Numbered from the stretch's first letter, positions 31,606 through 39,931 are shown. The stretch: 49,274 nucleotides of DNA from an uncultured Eubacteriales bacterium (GCA_900548735.1 URMC01000003.1:1-49274), one strand, 5' to 3'. Notes: generated from the letters alone by a model not told the origin. Program-made: numbers and translations.

Positions 31606-33921
31606 TCATTGGTCAAAGCCGGAAAATGCGTCCATTCCGGCGGCAGTAAGGGCGCGGAGGTACTCGCCATAAGAAATCCCGCGCGCTTGGGTGATATAGT
31701 GATTTTTGCCGGAGTGCTCCCCCGCCTGCCACTCAATCAGATAAAAGTGAAAATCATCGGTCCGGGGTAAACTCCCTAACAGGGTAACGCCCTCCCCTTT
31801 GGCGGTGGCAGTGCCGGAGCGCAACGTTTTTCCGCTTGGCAAATCCGTGACCGTAAAGGTCAGTTCCGTTTCAGTGGGTAGCTCTGATACTGCGTACAAA
31901 TTGTATTTTTCGCTCTCCGGCTCGGCAAAGGAGAGCAACAGCGGCGCCTGCACCCGGCGGATAAAGGAGTATGCCAGTTTTTCGGTGCCGTAATAGTCCA
32001 CCACCGCGTCGGATATCTGCGGCCAGCCGTCTTTCAGGTTCCACCAGATAATCCCCCCGGCGCGCTCCCGCGCCAACCGGAATTTTTCAATAAAATACTT
32101 CATCGCTTCCGCCTGCGAAATCTGACTTTGCCGCGCAAAATCCGGCAGATTTTCCGCCATGTCACCAAACATGGTTTTGACCTGATTGCACATCAGCGGG
32201 ATACGGTAGGCATACGGCGCCGCGGGCGAGAGTTCGGGGCTGGCGGCGTGCACCAGCCAGTCGGGGCGACCGTTCCCGTTCTCATCCAACGGCGGGAAGA
32301 GTTGATCGGCGGAAATAAATTTCGCAAGGCTCGCCGGCGATGGGCAACCGTGATAGCCGATTTCGGAGGCAAACAGCGTTTTGGCACCCTTATAATAGTC
32401 GCCCTTGAAATAATCCCGCGTCCCCCTAAGGTGTTCCTCCGGAGTTTTGACACGCGTGCCGAACGCGACAGGATCCAGGTACGGCGAGGACGGGAGGTAG
32501 GGGCGGACAGGGTCGTATTCCCGCACCGCGCGGGCAAGCACCGTGCGGGTCAGCGGGTGGGCGTTCGGGTCCTGCGGCAGGCGTTTCCAGCTGTAAACCA
32601 AATCCCCCTCGTTATCCCCTGCCCAAAGCGCAAGTGACGGGTGCTGACGGAGCCGCCGGATCACGGTCTGCGCTTCGGTTTCGCAAAGTTTCAAAAACCG
32701 TTCATCCTCTGGGTAGATGGCACAGCCAAAGGCAAAATCCTGCCAGACAAGAATCCCGTGGCGGTCGCAATAATCGTAAAACGCGTCCTCCTCATAAAGC
32801 CCGCCACCCCACACGCGCACGGCATTACAGCCGACATCCGAAAGCAGTTTCAGCCCGCGGGCAAGCCTTTGCGGCTGGCAGCTGGGAAATGCGTCGGTCG
32901 GCACCCAGTTGGTGCCAAGGCAAAATACCTTTTTGCCGTTGACGCGGAAGTAAAAGTCTCCGTTCCCCTCCCCGTCCAGCACCGAGGTGCGCACCAGTTC
33001 CACGGTGCGGATGCCGAAAGAAAAGCGCTTTTCGTCCAACACCGTTTCCCCACGCGTAAACGTCAGGGTCACGTCGTAAAGCGCCGGCTCTCCGGCGTTC
33101 TTCGGGAACCAAAGCAAAGGGTCTGGGATTGTCAGGCACGCAGTGCCGTCCGTATGCCACAACGGCAGGCGGAATGCAAATTCAGACGTACCGCAAGTGC
33201 CGCGCAACGACAGGGTCAGGTCACGGACAGAATCGGCGTCGGTGTGAATACGATAGAAAAAATTGACCCGCGCGGTATGTTTCACGGTATCTGACTTGGT
33301 GGTATAGAGGTAATATTCCTCAATACGCTCCGGCGGCTTTTTGACCAGATACACCGGGCGGAAAATCCCGCCCGACACAAAGCGAGGGAAAATGTCCCAC
33401 CCATACAGATACGCCGCTTTGCGGATCGGCAGAGAGGCAGCGTTATAATGTAGCCCCGCGGTCAGCGGGGTCAGCGGATAGCGCCGCGCCTCAATCATCG
33501 CCGGGAGGATGTGCACCACCAGTGAGTTCCCGGTTTTTTTCAGCCCCGAAACCGCGAAGGTATGCGGAATCATCATATTTTCCGCCTTGCCGAGCAGTAC
33601 CCCGTTGAGGTAAATCTCCGCAATGGTGTCGACCCCTTCAAAGAGCAACTCATCGGCGCCTTCCGGCGCGTCAAACTCGGTATAATACCACAAATGGCGG
33701 TTTTCAAACTGCTGATAGACCAGCGGATTTCCGGCGAAAAACGGGTCGGGGGCAAGCCCCGCGCGAAAAAGATCCAGCTCCATGCAGCCGGGCACTTCCG
33801 CCCCGATTGTGTCGTTTCTCACGGCAAACTCCGCGGTGTGCACCGGGGCAAAGCCGGTTTTCTTTACTTCCTCATTCGGAAGTGCGAGCAAGCGCCAGTT
33901 GCCTTTCAGTTCGGTTTTCAA
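31606..33921 (-). CDS. Glycoside hydrolase family 2, beta-mannosidase-like
   Basis: Enzymes of this group remove terminal beta-mannose from mannan fragments or N-glycan cores. The 771-residue protein has the GH2 sugar-binding start (WRLLALPNEEV, then FENRHLWYYTEFDAPEGAD), two immunoglobulin-like regions, and a TIM barrel with NAVRVWGGGLYEEDAFYDYCD, acid/base Glu438 in LWAGDNEGD and nucleophile Glu520 in LFASEIGYHG. In most beta-mannosidases the acid/base motif is GNNE; here it is GDNE. No signal peptide is seen, so it is cytoplasmic. A GH38 alpha-mannosidase is encoded about 3.7 kb away, so both linkages of host or yeast mannose glycans could be used. A terminator-like hairpin lies just ahead of its start. 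Exact substrate is inferred. Confidence 0.88.
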   Translation of the reverse strand: MKTELKGNWRLLALPNEEVKKTGFAPVHTAEFAVRNDTIGAEVPGCMELDLFRAGLAPDPFFAGNPLVYQQFENRHLWYYTEFDAPEGADELLFEGVDTIAEIYLNGVLLGKAENMMIPHTFAVSGLKKTGNSLVVHILPAMIEARRYPLTPLTAGLHYNAASLPIRKAAYLYGWDIFPRFVSGGIFRPVYLVKKPPERIEEYYLYTTKSDTVKHTARVNFFYRIHTDADSVRDLTLSLRGTCGTSEFAFRLPLWHTDGTACLTIPDPLLWFPKNAGEPALYDVTLTFTRGETVLDEKRFSFGIRTVELVRTSVLDGEGNGDFYFRVNGKKVFCLGTNWVPTDAFPSCQPQRLARGLKLLSDVGCNAVRVWGGGLYEEDAFYDYCDRHGILVWQDFAFGCAIYPEDERFLKLCETEAQTVIRRLRQHPSLALWAGDNEGDLVYSWKRLPQDPNAHPLTRTVLARAVREYDPVRPYLPSSPYLDPVAFGTRVKTPEEHLRGTRDYFKGDYYKGAKTLFASEIGYHGCPSPASLAKFISADQLFPPLDENGNGRPDWLVHAASPELSPAAPYAYRIPLMCNQVKTMFGDMAENLPDFARQSQISQAEAMKYFIEKFRLARERAGGIIWWNLKDGWPQISDAVVDYYGTEKLAYSFIRRVQAPLLLSFAEPESEKYNLYAVSELPTETELTFTVTDLPSGKTLRSGTATAKGEGVTLLGSLPRTDDFHFYLIEWQAGEHSGKNHYITQARGISYGEYLRALTAAGMDAFSGFDQ

Positions 33922-33936
33922 GCGATTCTCCTTTAC

Positions 33937-33967
33937 AAAAATGCGCCGGAAGTTTCCGGCGCATTTT
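33937..33967 (-). terminator. Terminator or attenuator between the P-loop gene and beta-mannosidase
   Basis: A perfect 14-base stem AAAATGCGCCGGAA / TTCCGGCGCATTTT, followed on the minus strand by TTTTTG and then AAAGGAG, the ribosome site of the beta-mannosidase. Only about 15 bases separate the hairpin from the beta-mannosidase ATG, so there is no room for a separate promoter after it. Confidence 0.8.
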
Positions 33968-33980
33968 GATTTTCAAAAAA

Positions 33981-34388
33981 TTACAGATAACGCTGAATGG
34001 TGTCGCTTGCTTCCTCTACCGGGATCGAAGCGGTCATAAACAGGTTGACATCGTGTCTGTCAAGAAGTGCCGCAACCTCATTGAGCATGATCTCCAGCGC
34101 GGGGATGTTCCCGTTGCAGATCTTGAGGGTGTTGTCCACAAAAATGTCGGTCACGTCATAGTTGCTGGCAAGAATGCCGGCAATCAGCCCGTAGAGAGCC
34201 TGCGCGTCGGAAACGAGGTATTCTTCGGTATCCACAAGGCGAACCTTGGAGCTTACGTCAAAGCGCAATTTCGTTCCTTTTTCGATACAAACAACATCGC
34301 CGTGCGAGGTGGCGGAGGCGGCGTTTACCTTCTCAATCAGAGTTTTGGTTTTGCCTGTCCCTTTTACGCCAATCATCAGTTTCAGCAT
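33981..34388 (-). CDS. Small P-loop ATPase-like protein, unknown function
   Basis: This 135-residue protein opens with a Walker A loop GVKGTGKTKTLIEKV (about 7-21) and has VDTEEYLV and DIFVDNTLKI, the latter a plausible Walker B strand. Small proteins like it are widespread in Clostridia and have been annotated inconsistently; I do not assign a function. The start at 34388 (MLKLMIG) is set by GGAGG 8 bases upstream; an earlier Met exists at 34403. It has one of the clearest promoters in the window and is followed by a hairpin before the beta-mannosidase gene. Confidence 0.8.
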   Translation of the reverse strand: MLKLMIGVKGTGKTKTLIEKVNAASATSHGDVVCIEKGTKLRFDVSSKVRLVDTEEYLVSDAQALYGLIAGILASNYDVTDIFVDNTLKICNGNIPALEIMLNEVAALLDRHDVNLFMTASIPVEEASDTIQRYL

Positions 34389-34441
34389 AAGAAATACCTC
34401 CAAAATATTGATAACGAAAGCACTCTTCCGTCTCTGATTTT

Positions 34442-34470
34442 ATTATACACGATGTTTCTTCTTTTTTCAA
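34442..34470 (-). promoter_or_regulatory. Promoter of the P-loop protein gene
   Basis: On the minus strand TTGAAA (34470-34465), 17 bases, then TATAAT (34447-34442). It may also drive the downstream beta-mannosidase by read-through of the hairpin at 33937-33967. Confidence 0.85.
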
Positions 34471-34561
34471 GTGCTTTTTTCAAAAATCAGGAAAGAAAAA
34501 GCGAGGATTTGACGGCGTTACACTAAGGGGAAAATGAGAACAACGATTCTTGTTGACAAGG

Positions 34562-34611
34562 ACAATCCCTCAGTCAGCTTCGCTGACAGCTCCCTTTACA
34601 CAAGGGAGCCT
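34562..34611. repeat. Interspersed palindromic repeat (CCCTCAGTCAGC ... AAGGGAGCC type)
   Basis: The sequence holds two nested hairpins: TCAGC TTC GCTGA and GCTCCCTTT ACAC AAGGGAGC. From memory, elements of this form are scattered through many gut Oscillospirales and Lachnospirales genomes between genes. It sits between the promoter of the P-loop gene and the pgi terminator, in a stretch of about 150 bases with no gene. No transposase and no second copy are in the window. Confidence 0.6.
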
Positions 34612-34617
34612 TAATAG

Positions 34618-34654
34618 AAGACCCCGGCACGGCAGTGTGCCGTATCGGGGTCTT
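34618..34654 (-). terminator. Terminator after pgi
   Basis: Arms AAGACCCC and GGGGTCTT enclose an inner stem GGCAC / GTGCC-like on the minus strand, starting 17 bases after the pgi stop. The U-tract is weak (TTCTATTAAGG). Confidence 0.7.
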
Positions 34655-34671
34655 TCGTTTGCTTGCGGTTT

Positions 34672-36012
34672 TTATTTGGCAAGTCTTGCATCAAGTGCTT
34701 TCTTCTCTTCTTCGTAACCGGGTTTGCCGAGGAGCGCAAACATATTCTTCTTGTATGCCTCCACGCCGGGCTGATCAAAGGGATTGACGCCGAGCAGGTA
34801 GCCGGAAACGGCGCATGCCTTTTCAAAGAAGTAAATCATGTAGCCAAGCGACTTGGCGCTTCTGTCCTCTACTTCCAGCAGGATGTTCGGCACACCGCCG
34901 TCCATATGGGCAAACAGCGTCCCCTGCATTGCCATATCGTTGACGTAGTTCAGATCCTTACCGGAGAGGAAGTTCAGCCCGTCGATATTGGCGGGATCGT
35001 TCGGGATGTTCAGTTCCGTGCCGGTCTTGCGGATTGACACCACGGTTTCAAACATGGTTCTCATCCCGTCCTGGATGTACTGACCGAGCGAGTGCAGGTC
35101 GGTGGAGAAAATGACCGAGGAGGGGTAAATGCCCTTCTGGTCCTTCCCTTCGCTCTCGCCGTAAAGCTGCTTCCACCATTCGCAGAACATCTGCATAAAG
35201 GGCTCATAGCCCACCAAAATTTCGGTGGTTTTGCCCTTGCGCAGGAGGATGTTGCGCAGTGCGGCGTATTTGTAGCAGTCGTTTTTCGTCAGATCCGGAT
35301 TGGCAAACGCCACGCGCGCGGCGTCCGCACCCGCCATCAGTTCATCGGTGTTCACACCCGAAACCGCGATGGGAAGAAGCCCCACAGCGGAGAGCACCGA
35401 AAATCTGCCGCCCACATCGTCCGGCACCACAAAGGTCTCATAGCCGCGCTGATCGGCAAAGTTTTTCAGTGTGCCCTTGGCGCGGTCGGTGGTGACAAAG
35501 ATGCGCTCCCTGGCGCCGTCCATCCCGTATTTCTTCTCCAGCAGTTCCCGGAAAATGCGGAAAGCGACCGCAGGCTCCGTGGTGGTGCCGGATTTGGAGA
35601 TCACGTTGATGCAAACGTCTTTACCCTCGCAGATCTGCAACAGCTCCGTCAGGTTTGTGGCGCTGATGTTGCAGCCGGAGAAATAAATTTCGGGGCCATC
35701 GTGCTTGAGGTTGTTGTAAAGCGGGGATTTCAGAAATTCTACCACGGCTCTGGCACCAAGATAGGAGCCACCAATCCCGATGACGATAAACACGTCACAG
35801 TTCCGGCGGATTTTTGCCGCTGCTGCCTGAATACGGGCATACTCCGCTTTGTCATAATCGCGGGGCAAATCCAGCCAGCCGAGGAATTTGTTCCCCTGAG
35901 CGGATTTTTCATGGAGCATGGTATGCGCCGCGCTCACCAGCGGCTGCAGATACTCAATTTCTTTTGCGCCGACTAAAGGCGCAACATAGGAATCAACGAG
36001 ACGTACCGACAT
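34672..36012 (-). CDS. pgi: Glucose-6-phosphate isomerase
   Basis: This glycolytic enzyme interconverts glucose-6-phosphate and fructose-6-phosphate. The 446-residue protein is the bacterial short form with IGIGGSYLGARAVVEFL, SGCNISATNLTELL, ISKSGTTTEPAVAFR, the PGI signature VPDDVGGRFSVLSAVGLLP, HSLGQYIQDG and GVNPFDQPGVEAYK near the end. The ATG at 36012 (MSVRLVD) has AAAGAGG 8 bases upstream and is preferred to a Met at 36033. It is monocistronic with its own promoter and terminator. Identity is secure. Confidence 0.97.
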   Translation of the reverse strand: MSVRLVDSYVAPLVGAKEIEYLQPLVSAAHTMLHEKSAQGNKFLGWLDLPRDYDKAEYARIQAAAAKIRRNCDVFIVIGIGGSYLGARAVVEFLKSPLYNNLKHDGPEIYFSGCNISATNLTELLQICEGKDVCINVISKSGTTTEPAVAFRIFRELLEKKYGMDGARERIFVTTDRAKGTLKNFADQRGYETFVVPDDVGGRFSVLSAVGLLPIAVSGVNTDELMAGADAARVAFANPDLTKNDCYKYAALRNILLRKGKTTEILVGYEPFMQMFCEWWKQLYGESEGKDQKGIYPSSVIFSTDLHSLGQYIQDGMRTMFETVVSIRKTGTELNIPNDPANIDGLNFLSGKDLNYVNDMAMQGTLFAHMDGGVPNILLEVEDRSAKSLGYMIYFFEKACAVSGYLLGVNPFDQPGVEAYKKNMFALLGKPGYEEEKKALDARLAK

Positions 36013-36056
36013 GTGCAATACCTCTTTCTGCAAGAATGCAAATTTTTTAGAATTAC

Positions 36057-36085
36057 ATTGTACACGATTCCCGCAGAAAAAGCAA
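36057..36085 (-). promoter_or_regulatory. Promoter of pgi
   Basis: On the minus strand TTGCTT (36085-36080), 17 bases, then TACAAT (36062-36057), about 45 bases before the pgi ATG. Confidence 0.75.
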
Positions 36086-36134
36086 GTGCTTTTTTAATAT
36101 TTCCATATATTTTTTGCATTTTTTGATACGGATT

Positions 36135-37322
36135 TTATATGCAGTTGAACCTGGCAAGCATCCGGCAGAACAAAGCCCCGAAAGTTAGCTTCTCCACGCC
36201 CTCGTTGGCATAAACGCCGACCGAGCCGATCTCGTTGCCGTCATACAAGTATGTGACCGTACCCACGCGCGCGCCTTTTTCTACCGGCGCCGCCAATTTT
36301 TCGGGCAGATCGATCTTCACGCTGACCTTGCCGGCACCGCCCTTGGGCACAAGCCCGGAAAACGCATCGAAACTGACAGGCACCGTTTCCTGCTCCCCGC
36401 CGCAGACCGACAGTTCCCGGCTCTCGCCGGGGGCGGTATACGCGCTGTAATTGGCGAAGCCGAAATCCAGCAGTTTGGTCGCCGCCGCGTTGCGGTTATC
36501 CCGGCTGGTGGAGCCCATAATCACACAGATGAGCGACAGCCCGTCACGCTCCGCCGTGGCGCTGACGCAAAAGCCCGCTTTCGCGGTGGAGCCGGTTTTA
36601 AGCCCGGTGCAACCCGGATAAAACCGCACCAAGCGATTGGTGTTGGTCAGCCCGAACGCGCCGTCACGAATGGTATCCATCCAGATACCGCTGTATTTCA
36701 GGATGATGGGATGACGGATCAACGCCGCCGACATCAGCGCGATGTCGCGCGCGGAGGTTTTATGGTTGGTTACCGTGTCGTCCAGCCCGTTGGTGTTTTC
36801 AAAATGCGTGTTGGCAAGCCCCAGTTCCGCGGCGCGCGTGTTCATGCGCTCCACAAAACTTTCCTCGCTCCCGGCGGTAAACTCGGCAAGCGCCACGGCG
36901 CAGTCGTTGGCGGAGGAAATCACCACGCACTTGACCATTTCTTCCACGCTCATTGTCTCCCCTTCTTTGAGAAACACCTGCGAGCCGCCCATGGAAGCGG
37001 CGTGCGCGCTGACCGTTACCATATCGGTCAGTGCGTATTGCCCCGCATCCAGCGCTTCCATCACCAATAACAAAGTCATCACCTTGGTCACGGAAGCGGG
37101 CGGCAGCGCCTCATCTGCGTTCTTTTCATACAGTACCGTACCGGTGGCGGCGTCCATTAAGACGGCGCTTTTGCAGTCCAACTCCCCGGAGAAAGCCGCC
37201 ACCGGGATTGCACTTCCCACGCCGGACGCGGTGACCTCCTCCCCGTCGGCAAATACCGGCAAGGAAAGAGAAAACAGGAACAGTGCGCTGAGCAGAATCA
37301 ACATTATTTTTTTCGGTTTCAT
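36135..37322 (-). CDS. dacF: D-alanyl-D-alanine carboxypeptidase (DacF/PBP5-like)
   Basis: This penicillin-binding protein trims the terminal D-Ala of peptidoglycan stems outside the membrane. The 395-residue protein has a signal peptide (about 1-25, MKPKKIMLILLSALFLFSL with cleavage near VFA-DG), the SxxK motif ASVTK (Ser77, Lys80), SAN at 137-139 and KTG at 242-244 (GLKTGST), then a beta-rich C-terminal PBP5-type domain and a short amphipathic end (GALFCRMLARF) that could bind the membrane. The start at 37322 is supported by GGGGGTG 8 bases upstream, but that ribosome site lies inside a 13-base-pair hairpin stem (37325-37366). Gene name by similarity; DacA, DacB and DacF cannot be told apart here. 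Confidence 0.92.
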   Translation of the reverse strand: MKPKKIMLILLSALFLFSLSLPVFADGEEVTASGVGSAIPVAAFSGELDCKSAVLMDAATGTVLYEKNADEALPPASVTKVMTLLLVMEALDAGQYALTDMVTVSAHAASMGGSQVFLKEGETMSVEEMVKCVVISSANDCAVALAEFTAGSEESFVERMNTRAAELGLANTHFENTNGLDDTVTNHKTSARDIALMSAALIRHPIILKYSGIWMDTIRDGAFGLTNTNRLVRFYPGCTGLKTGSTAKAGFCVSATAERDGLSLICVIMGSTSRDNRNAAATKLLDFGFANYSAYTAPGESRELSVCGGEQETVPVSFDAFSGLVPKGGAGKVSVKIDLPEKLAAPVEKGARVGTVTYLYDGNEIGSVGVYANEGVEKLTFGALFCRMLARFNCI

Positions 37323-37324
37323 CA

Positions 37325-37366
37325 AAAAATCACCCCCATGGACCATATGCCACGGGGGTGATTTTT
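37325..37366 (-). promoter_or_regulatory. 13-bp inverted repeat covering the dacF ribosome-binding site
   Basis: Arms AAAAATCACCCCC (37325-37337) and GGGGGTGATTTTT (37354-37366) are perfectly complementary with a 16-base loop. On the transcript the second arm contains the GGGGGUG ribosome site of dacF and runs into UUUUUU just before the ATG. It could be an intrinsic terminator, a translational switch, or both. Confidence 0.7.
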
Positions 37367-37409
37367 ATGCGAAGCGCCGCTTGCCCGATGCAAGTCTAAT
37401 TATTTTGCA

Positions 37410-37490
37410 AAAGAGGGGCTCCTCCCCTACGGTTAAACACCGCGTTCCCGTAGAGGCGAGTATTGGTCTTTCGCACGAGAGATTTGTTGA
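37410..37490. repeat. Relic of an interspersed repeat (CCCGTAGAGGCGAG... type)
   Basis: The stretch around CTCCCCTACGGTTAAACAC, TTCCCGTAGAGGCGAGTAT and TCGCACGAGAGATTTG resembles, from memory, the CCCGTAGGGGCGA...TCGCCCGC repeats common between genes in gut Firmicutes. It is degenerate and has no open reading frame. It occupies most of the gap between dacF and the alpha-mannosidase gene. Confidence 0.5.
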
Positions 37491-37496
37491 AATGGC

Positions 37497-37573
37497 AAAA
37501 CCGCGGTCAACCAAATGATTGACCGCGGTTTTGGTATTTTTCAATCAGCGGGTAAAATCAAAACCGGCGGCGA
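37497..37573 (-). pseudogene. Copied 3' end of an SGNH hydrolase gene plus its terminator
   Basis: Directly after the alpha-mannosidase stop, the minus strand reads AAGFDFTR and a TGA stop (37545-37547) in another frame, then a hairpin AAAACCGCGGTCAA / TTGACCGCGGTTTT (37497-37532). The same arrangement ends the intact SGNH hydrolase gene at 40831-40906; by hand alignment 70 of 76 bases agree, and the two differences in the stem (C/G and G/C) are compensatory. The hairpin can serve as terminator of the alpha-mannosidase. It is a remnant of a second SGNH gene or of a local recombination. Confidence 0.75.
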
Positions 37574-39931
37574 TTACAGTTTCCACTCCATAAAATCAAG
37601 GCGCTCGCCTTGCTCGTTTACTGTTTCGATACTGTATGGGGTGAGTGACAGCGGGATTTTCCGATCAAACAGGGTTACCGCGCCGCGTGCGGGTTTCCCC
37701 TCACACTCATACGCCCGCAGAATTGCGCCGTTGCTGTCTTCATTTTTCTTGATCGCGCTCACAAAAACGTTTTCCGGTACGCCGGAAACGGCGCTGTACC
37801 GCTCCGGCAGGGTTCCGTGATGGAAACCGGCGTTGATTGCTCTCAACGGTGAGTTCAACAGTGCCGCGCGCCGATGTGCATCCGTGGCAGAGGAGAACGG
37901 GAAAACGGCATATTCCGTGTGGTGAATCCCCTGCGACATATACCGCAAGCGCCCGTCACGCACACCGTAATGATCCGCAAATGCCGCGCCGCGAAGCACG
38001 GTCATACGCACGCTGTCTGCGGTGGAGTCGTACCCGTATTTTCCGATATTCGCCACGCCGACCCCGGCAGAGGCAAACCATTTTCCAAACGGCTCCTCCC
38101 CTTGACACAAACTTCTTGTCACGGTGCCGAACGGAATCTCACAAGTCACCTCATCCTTTGCGGGAAAGCAGAGTTTCAGCGCCCGGTGCTTACCGTGAAA
38201 ATCCGCCGTCAGCGAGACGCGCAGTTCATCACTGCCGGCATACAGCCAATACTCCCGCATCAGCGTGCAAACTTCATGATGAACGGTCACACGCAGGGCG
38301 GCGCACACCGCGCCCGATTCCAGCACTTCAAACTCCGGCGCGGAAAACCGTCCGCAAACCTCGCCCAGATCAAACTGCCCGTGCGCCCAGGTATCGCATG
38401 CGGTCTCATCGGTCAGAACGGCGTCAAAACCGCCGTCGGCAATCACGGCACCGTTCGTTTTGGAGATGATCTTTGCAATCTCGCCGCTCCCCCGGTCAAA
38501 CTCCACGCGCAGCACGGCGTTTTCCAGCGTATGCTCGTCCGCAAAAACGGTTTCGCCGCGTTCTGCCTCCCCGCTGACAAACACGCGATACAGCCGATAG
38601 CCCATCGCGGGGACTTCCGCCTGAAAAGTCAGTTCATAGAGGTCGGATTTTCCGTTGGTCGCCTCCCCACGGATCATCTGAAACGGAATTTCCCTGCCCG
38701 TTTCATCTGTCATACGGGCACACTCCGCGCGCCGCCGAACCGCCGCCCTGACCGGAAACGCGTGCGGGTTGAACACAAGAACGGGCGTGCCCAGTTTTTC
38801 GTGTTCCCAGACCAAAAAGTGTTTTTTGACCGCGCCGCCGGGATTTCCCCCGCGTGCGGTTTCCACTTTTTTGGCAATGGCTTGCATGGCAAGGTTCAGT
38901 TCCCGTTCCGTTACGCTCATCGTCTCGCCGAACAGGTTTGCCGCGTCCCGATAGGCGCTCTCGATCGCGCAACCTGCCAAAATATCGTGAAACTGGTTAA
39001 AAAGCAGGTTTTCCCATGCTTTTTTCAGTTCGGCGCCGGGATAGGGATAATCCGTCAGGCGCGCGGCAAGTAAGCAGATACGCTCCGCGGCGAGGAGATT
39101 TTCTTCACACAGGCGATTCTGCCCTTTGACCTCGTTCATTGCACTGTAACAGCCGCGCGCGTGGTGTTGCAATTCCGTGCGGACAACCGGCAGATTTGTA
39201 TTTTTGTTATCATCAAAGAAGTCGTCTACCGAAGCGAAAACGTCCTCTTTCTGCATTGCCCGGTGCAATTCCGCCAAAAACTGTGCGCTGGCGCCGCCCC
39301 CGTGGTTGCCGACCCCGAAAAAAGACATCCGTTCCACGCCGTCCGCCTTGGTGCGCGCCGCATTGGCGCGGATTTTTTCCGCCGTCATCGAGGGCCCGTA
39401 AGAAAGAATACGGCTTGCCGTTACCGCGCTGCCGTCGTCGCTTTCCCAAATGAACTGATCAAACCCCAGCGGGTGCTCCCCCTCAGAGGGGCGCATAAAC
39501 ACATAGCGCGACATTCCGCCCGCGCGCAGAATCTTGGGCAATGACGCGTTGTGCCCGAAAGAATCTACATTATATCCGCTTTTAGCGCAAACGCCGAATT
39601 TTTCTTTGAAATAGCGTTGCCCCACCAACGCCTGACGCGCAAAACTCTCCCCGCACGGGAGGTTGCAATCCGGCTGGATGACCCAACCGCCCACAATATT
39701 CCATCTGCCTTCCTTTACCCGTTTGCGGATCTCCCCAAACATAGAAGGGTCGGTTTCCTCTACCCACCGATAATAGGCAGAGCATGCGGAAGTAAACTTA
39801 TAGTCTTCAAATTCTTTCATTCTGTCCAGCGCACTGCGAAAGGTCGCCAGCACCTCGGAGTATCCGTCCTGCCAGCGCCACAGCCACACCGGGTCGATGT
39901 GGGCGTTGCCCACCAGATAATGCTTTTTCAT
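37574..39931 (-). CDS. Glycoside hydrolase family 38 alpha-mannosidase
   Basis: This enzyme releases alpha-linked mannose from glycans. The 785-residue protein has the GH38 zinc-binding start HYLVGNAHIDPVWLWRW (His11, Asp13), the nucleophile Asp123 in GYNVDSFGHN, FFGVGNHGGG, and NQFHDILAGCAIESAY with a further zinc His, followed by beta-rich C-terminal domains. No signal peptide, so cytoplasmic. The ATG at 39931 follows GGAGG by 7 bases; an upstream reading to 39982 has no such site. Its promoter (39954-39982) is divergent from that of an AraC regulator, which is thus the likely controller. Together with the GH2 enzyme it suggests use of mannose-rich glycans. Confidence 0.93.
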   Translation of the reverse strand: MKKHYLVGNAHIDPVWLWRWQDGYSEVLATFRSALDRMKEFEDYKFTSACSAYYRWVEETDPSMFGEIRKRVKEGRWNIVGGWVIQPDCNLPCGESFARQALVGQRYFKEKFGVCAKSGYNVDSFGHNASLPKILRAGGMSRYVFMRPSEGEHPLGFDQFIWESDDGSAVTASRILSYGPSMTAEKIRANAARTKADGVERMSFFGVGNHGGGASAQFLAELHRAMQKEDVFASVDDFFDDNKNTNLPVVRTELQHHARGCYSAMNEVKGQNRLCEENLLAAERICLLAARLTDYPYPGAELKKAWENLLFNQFHDILAGCAIESAYRDAANLFGETMSVTERELNLAMQAIAKKVETARGGNPGGAVKKHFLVWEHEKLGTPVLVFNPHAFPVRAAVRRRAECARMTDETGREIPFQMIRGEATNGKSDLYELTFQAEVPAMGYRLYRVFVSGEAERGETVFADEHTLENAVLRVEFDRGSGEIAKIISKTNGAVIADGGFDAVLTDETACDTWAHGQFDLGEVCGRFSAPEFEVLESGAVCAALRVTVHHEVCTLMREYWLYAGSDELRVSLTADFHGKHRALKLCFPAKDEVTCEIPFGTVTRSLCQGEEPFGKWFASAGVGVANIGKYGYDSTADSVRMTVLRGAAFADHYGVRDGRLRYMSQGIHHTEYAVFPFSSATDAHRRAALLNSPLRAINAGFHHGTLPERYSAVSGVPENVFVSAIKKNEDSNGAILRAYECEGKPARGAVTLFDRKIPLSLTPYSIETVNEQGERLDFMEWKL

